Shown: one piece after another, positions 37,058 to 40,184 of the stretch | Layout of the letters: each line of letters begins with the position of its first letter | Position numbering within the stretch: position 1 is the first letter of the stretch | Virus record (IMG/VR): IMGVR_UViG_3300021471_000012 | Location: 1 to 40,184 of that record | DNA length: 40,184 nt | Reading direction: 5' to 3' (one strand) | From: a virus | Notes under the pieces: model-generated | What the model was told of the DNA's origin: nothing | Databases searched by the model: none | What the model saw: the letters and a program-made list of their open reading frames with translations, nothing else | Program-made: the position numbers and the translations under genes

Positions 37058-39574
37058 TTAATAATTTAATATTGATTTAATTTTTGCTTTGAGTTGGTCA
37101 GAAGATTTAATTCTTCCTCTAACTTGGTTGGAAGATTTAATTTTTGCTCTAAGTTGGTTGGAAGATTTAATTTTTGCTATTGCCGCCGCTATCTTTTGTT
37201 TCCATATATTATCTGCTCCTATACCTGAATCTAATATCTCAACTAAAGTGGCAAAGGTTAGAACTTCGCTTCCGCTTCCGCTGTCATTAACTTGCTTACT
37301 ATATGTTTCTTCTATATTAACGCTATCCGCTCCGCTTCCAGCATCAGACAAAGCTAACTGAATAAGAACACTTAATGCTTCTTGTCCTGCTCCTGTTTCG
37401 CTTAACGCTATCTGAACTAATATTTCTAATGCTTCTGTCGCTGAACCGCTGTCACTAATGGCAATTTGTTTTAAAATCTCAATAGCTTCGCTTCCATTTC
37501 CTGAATCAATTAAAGCAATTTGTCCTATAACGGTTATTGCATCCGTTCCGCTGGATGTATCCGTTAAAGCTATCTGATTTAAAATAGCCAAAATCTCACT
37601 TCCGATTCCACTATCTTGAATTAACATCTCAATTAAAATATTTAGCGCTTCGCTTCCTGAACCACTATCTTGAATAAATTTTCCTTCGCCTGATACGGCA
37701 ATCTCATCCGTTCCACTGCCAGTTTCTGTAATAGCTAATTTGGCCAAAACTGTTAAAGCTTCACTGCTTACTGATCCGCTATCTGCTATTGCTATTTGCT
37801 TTAATATTTCCAGCGCCTCTGTTCCGCTTCCGCTGTCATTTTGTAAAATTTGTGAAAGAATATTTATAATTTCCGTTCCTATGCCGCTATCTACTACTGC
37901 CAGCCTGACTAATACCATTGCGGCTTCTGTTCCTGTTCCACTGTCAACCATTGCTATCTTGGCCAAAATACTTAATGCATCTGTTCCTGTTCCTGTATCT
38001 GAAACCTGCTTACTATCGCCTTGAACTTGTTTATCTACTGCATCTGTTCCTGTGCCTGTTTCTTGTAAAGCAATTTGGGATAAAATGTTTATTATTTCGC
38101 TACCTGCGCCGCTATCAGTGATGGCAATTTTATATAAAATATTTAGCACTTCGCTTCCTGAACCAGTGTCGGTTACACTTAATCTATTTATTAAAGAAAT
38201 AATATCTGCACCTTGTCCTGTTTCTAAAAGTGATTTTAATTGGGTAATTGAAATTGTATCTGCTCCACTTCCTGTATCTGTTAAATTCATACTGGCAAGA
38301 ATCGTAGCGATGTCCGCGCCAGCTCCGCTGTCTGTGATTGATGTTTGACATTTGATTGAAACCGCATCTGATCCTGAACCAGTGTCTGAAACATTTTTTT
38401 CGGTTGCCCCCCCTGCAACATACTCGTCAGCTCCGATGTCCCAGCTACTATCCCGCGTATCGCCGTCTATGTCGTCAGAAAATAAGCCAGAACCTGGGTC
38501 GTTCGTCCCAGCGTTATACAGAACCGAATTCGTATTCTTGATATGGAAATCCCCGTTGGCGTAATCCACAAAGGCGTCGTTCCAGTCATCGCTCTCGTTT
38601 GCTCCTGGACTTATGTCAACGGCATTAGTGCCGTCGCCGTCATCGGATGCGTTGTGGTCACAGGTAGAAAACGTGCCCTTAAAATCATCAACATTGTTAA
38701 AAACTACATTGTTAATCGCAGTTAGTGTCCCTGCATAGCGGTATATGCCATTATAACAATCCGAAATTGTGTTATTGTAGATATAAAGAGTAGCATCAGC
38801 TTCCCAATCACATATGCCAACTCTGGTGCTGTTCCCTTTAAATCCATAAATGATATTATTCCAAATTTTCCCTACAGTTCCAGACGCAGAGTTCCAAAAA
38901 TTTATGCCTGTAACGTAGTTTCCGCCACTTACAACACCTCTGATGATGTTGTTTGAAATCCTGATTTCCGAAGTTCCGCCTGGTCTCATCCAGACGGCAT
39001 ACTGCTCAGTGCTCGTTGTTAATTTTATCTGCAATCCGTCTATCCTTACATAGTTCTCATAATTAGTTATGCAGTCAACATTATTAGTCTCCAGCCTGTA
39101 TTTGTTCGTATTCCATTTCCCGTCGTGCCTCGCCTCAGGAGTGGTATAAATCTTGATATAATGGTTGGCATCGGTCGTCCATCCGTCTATTACGACAGCG
39201 GAAGTGTCGGCATTTATCCAAGTTCCGTCTATCTTGGCAACGGCACTCGGAGAATCGCCCGTGTCCGAAATCTGAAAATAATTACTGCTGTCAACTCTCC
39301 ACTGGTCGCCCGACTGAAAGGAGAAAGAAGTATTTGAAATATCCTTTACAAGAATCTGCGAGCCGGTGGCGTGTAGGCAAATCGCAGTCACTCCTTGGCT
39401 TGAGCCTCCCCTATACAGCGTAACAGAATCTCCGTCCGATATCGCTCCAGTTTTCGAGCCGCCGAAAACCTTCGTCGCGGCGGAAACCAAATCGCATTCA
39501 ATCGCATCTTCCCAGGAAGACAACGAGGAATAATCTCCGCCAGACTCCTTAATTGTGCAGACAAACTCTGTCAT
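37058..39574 (-). CDS. Tail fibre: N-terminal attachment module, beta-helix and long acidic repeats (838 aa)
   Basis: Residues 1-130 (MTEFVCTIKESGGDYSSLSS...) are an N-terminal domain common to metagenomic beta-helix proteins and probably attach to the virion. Residues 150-385 show right-handed parallel beta-helix rungs (IRISNNIIRGV, KIWNNIIYGF, LYIYNNTISDCYNGI) ending DIGADEYVAGG. From 390 to 785 follow about 17 repeats of some 22-24 residues like DSGSGSEALNILIEMLI. The tail is four KIKSSNQLRA-type ten-residue repeats. No SD at the start. Confidence 0.85.
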   Translation of the reverse strand: MTEFVCTIKESGGDYSSLSSWEDAIECDLVSAATKVFGGSKTGAISDGDSVTLYRGGSSQGVTAICLHATGSQILVKDISNTSFSFQSGDQWRVDSSNYFQISDTGDSPSAVAKIDGTWINADTSAVVIDGWTTDANHYIKIYTTPEARHDGKWNTNKYRLETNNVDCITNYENYVRIDGLQIKLTTSTEQYAVWMRPGGTSEIRISNNIIRGVVSGGNYVTGINFWNSASGTVGKIWNNIIYGFKGNSTRVGICDWEADATLYIYNNTISDCYNGIYRYAGTLTAINNVVFNNVDDFKGTFSTCDHNASDDGDGTNAVDISPGANESDDWNDAFVDYANGDFHIKNTNSVLYNAGTNDPGSGLFSDDIDGDTRDSSWDIGADEYVAGGATEKNVSDTGSGSDAVSIKCQTSITDSGAGADIATILASMNLTDTGSGADTISITQLKSLLETGQGADIISLINRLSVTDTGSGSEVLNILYKIAITDSGAGSEIINILSQIALQETGTGTDAVDKQVQGDSKQVSDTGTGTDALSILAKIAMVDSGTGTEAAMVLVRLAVVDSGIGTEIINILSQILQNDSGSGTEALEILKQIAIADSGSVSSEALTVLAKLAITETGSGTDEIAVSGEGKFIQDSGSGSEALNILIEMLIQDSGIGSEILAILNQIALTDTSSGTDAITVIGQIALIDSGNGSEAIEILKQIAISDSGSATEALEILVQIALSETGAGQEALSVLIQLALSDAGSGADSVNIEETYSKQVNDSGSGSEVLTFATLVEILDSGIGADNIWKQKIAAAIAKIKSSNQLRAKIKSSNQVRGRIKSSDQLKAKIKSILNY
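37081..37170. repeat. Three 30-bp tandem repeats at the fibre C-terminus
   Basis: Units at 37081, 37111 and 37141, each 30 bp and differing by only a few bases, encode the basic ten-residue motif KIKSSNQLRA. Confidence 0.85.
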
Positions 39575-39604
39575 AGATTGGTTCTTATTAGTAACTCAGC
39601 TATT
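39468..39604. repeat. 137-bp direct repeat, right copy
   Basis: Matches 1-137 except for one base. Contains the fibre start codon at 39574 and its 5' flank. Confidence 0.85.
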
Positions 39605-39613
39605 GTTAAAAAA

Positions 39614-39717
39614 CCGACACCTGAAAGTGTCGGCTGGAGACCCGAGAATGACAACGGTTGCCTGAAATCACCCTCGGGAATCCAGCCGAGACCCCCAAGA
39701 ATCGGCAACCGTTTTTG
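39614..39717 (-). terminator. Terminator hairpin next to a compact pseudoknot
   Basis: On the minus strand CCGACAC/GTGTCGG (627-633, 614-620 in the 39000s) is followed by a T6 run, a good intrinsic terminator. Just upstream, GGCTGGA+CCCGAG (632-646) pairs with CTCGGG+TCCAGCC (673-687) across a GA/AA internal loop. ACGGTTGCC (654-662), inside that hairpin, is perfectly complementary to GGCAACCGT (704-712) outside it, an H-type pseudoknot. The pseudoknot stem shares bases with the terminator stem, as in riboswitch-like switches. Confidence 0.65.
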
Positions 39718-39719
39718 GA

Positions 39720-40013
39720 TTATTTATTTCTTTTCGCTCTGAATTTTGACGCACAGCCTGTTGATCCCAGAACAGTCCACTTCGCGATCGTTATTATCCT
39801 TATCCTACTCCTTTCTCTTTCACTTTTGAACGCCTTCTTAATCATTTTTTTCTCTGCTTCACGCTGTAAGGGTTGTCTTCCGACATCTCAGTGTCCCTGA
39901 TTGCAATACAGATGTTCTTGCCTTCATTTAACGCCGTTCTGATCAATACCTCATATCCCTTGTGAAACGGAGACCATATTATTTTGTCAATCTTTTCAGA
40001 ATGTCGTAGCACC
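39720..40013 (-). pseudogene. Degenerate nucleotidyltransferase (NMNAT/cytidylyltransferase-like) fragment
   Basis: Minus-strand reading gives KIIWSPFHKGYEVLIRTAL, then NICIAIRDTEMSEDNPYSVK, typical of HxGH-superfamily nucleotidyltransferases. The second catalytic His of HxGH is Tyr here. The frame breaks at an A7 run (stop at 39842-39844) and continues in another frame (MIKKAFKSER...IRIITI), then shifts again. It is either a dead gene or a low-quality contig end. Confidence 0.6.
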
Positions 40014-40182
40014 ACAGGTCTCTAATGTTGCCTTCCTGCCAGTTGATACAGGTCGACTTGTCCCTGAAATCGGCGATGGACAACTTATCTTTCGTCATAG
40101 TGCCAGAGTGCCTGATGTCAATGTTCGGTTGCTTGGATTGCCATGTTTCATAGAGACTCCTGTCCCGGCCACCAGGTTCATA
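39979..40182 (-). CDS. C-terminal fragment of a possible glycosyltransferase (67 aa, partial)
   Basis: Runs in from beyond the right edge: YEPGGRDRSLYETWQSKQP, NIDIRHSGTMTKDKLSIADF, then NWQEGNIRDLWCYDILKRL and stop. The DIRH...T...F pattern recalls the end of family-2-like glycosyltransferases, from memory only. It overlaps the nucleotidyltransferase fragment by about 35 bp. Composition is more GC-rich than the phage genes. Confidence 0.4.
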   Translation of the reverse strand, partial: YEPGGRDRSLYETWQSKQPNIDIRHSGTMTKDKLSIADFRDKSTCINWQEGNIRDLWCYDILKRLTK

Positions 40183-40184
40183 AC

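Noticed and set aside
39614-39717. HDV-like self-cleaving ribozyme
   Set aside because: The pseudoknot lacks P3 and P4 hairpins and the expected catalytic C context.

Overview
The window looks like an almost complete genome of an AT-rich tailed bacteriophage (order Caudoviricetes) read with the standard code (TAA, TGA and TAG all act as stops). Promoters are sigma70-like (TTGACA, 16-17 bp, TATAAT/TAAGAT), DnaA boxes are TTATCCACA, and the lysin is a peptidoglycan amidase, so the host is a bacterium. I cannot name it. No integrase or lysogeny repressor was recognised.

The layout is two divergent blocks. Leftward (minus strand) late genes run from the terminases (TerS, TerL, 14.3-12.2 kb) through the portal, two very large virion proteins, scaffold, major capsid protein and small head/tail genes to position 1. 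They appear to continue from 39.6 kb down to 28.7 kb: beta-helix tail fibre, amidase, Dit-like and Gp37-like tail proteins, a cluster of tiny overlapping genes with a VRR-NUC nuclease, a LamG/DNRLRE receptor-binding protein and a putative holin. Bases 1-137 repeat 39468-39604 with one mismatch and both hold the start of the same fibre gene. The simplest reading is a circularly permuted genome of about 39.47 kb, with the last 580 bp (degenerate glycosyltransferase-like and nucleotidyltransferase-like fragments) as a variant or chimeric contig end.

Rightward (plus strand) early genes run from 15.1 to 28.7 kb. They start at a probable origin (five iterons, palindromes, DnaA boxes, 14.4-15.1 kb) and an operator-bearing promoter. 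They encode small unknown proteins, a clamp-like protein, an SNF2-type helicase, a replication-protein-O-like initiator, an RDF/gp3-like zinc protein, membrane-anchored transglutaminase-like and 3D-domain proteins, an HNH endonuclease sitting in a ruined DNA methyltransferase, and a Cas4-like PD-(D/E)XK nuclease. The blocks converge on a bidirectional terminator at 28.7 kb.

Two RNA loci stand out. First, a Ro60/TROVE protein gene (22863-24395) is followed by two tandem Y-RNA-like genes. One is a YrlA-like RNA. The other is a tRNA-like RNA with true D, T and acceptor arms whose anticodon arm is replaced by the same Ro-binding helix in circularly permuted order. A 22-bp palindromic direct repeat flanks the cassette. 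Second, about 540 bases without a gene (16860-17400) carry many long perfect helices and look like a large ornate phage noncoding RNA.
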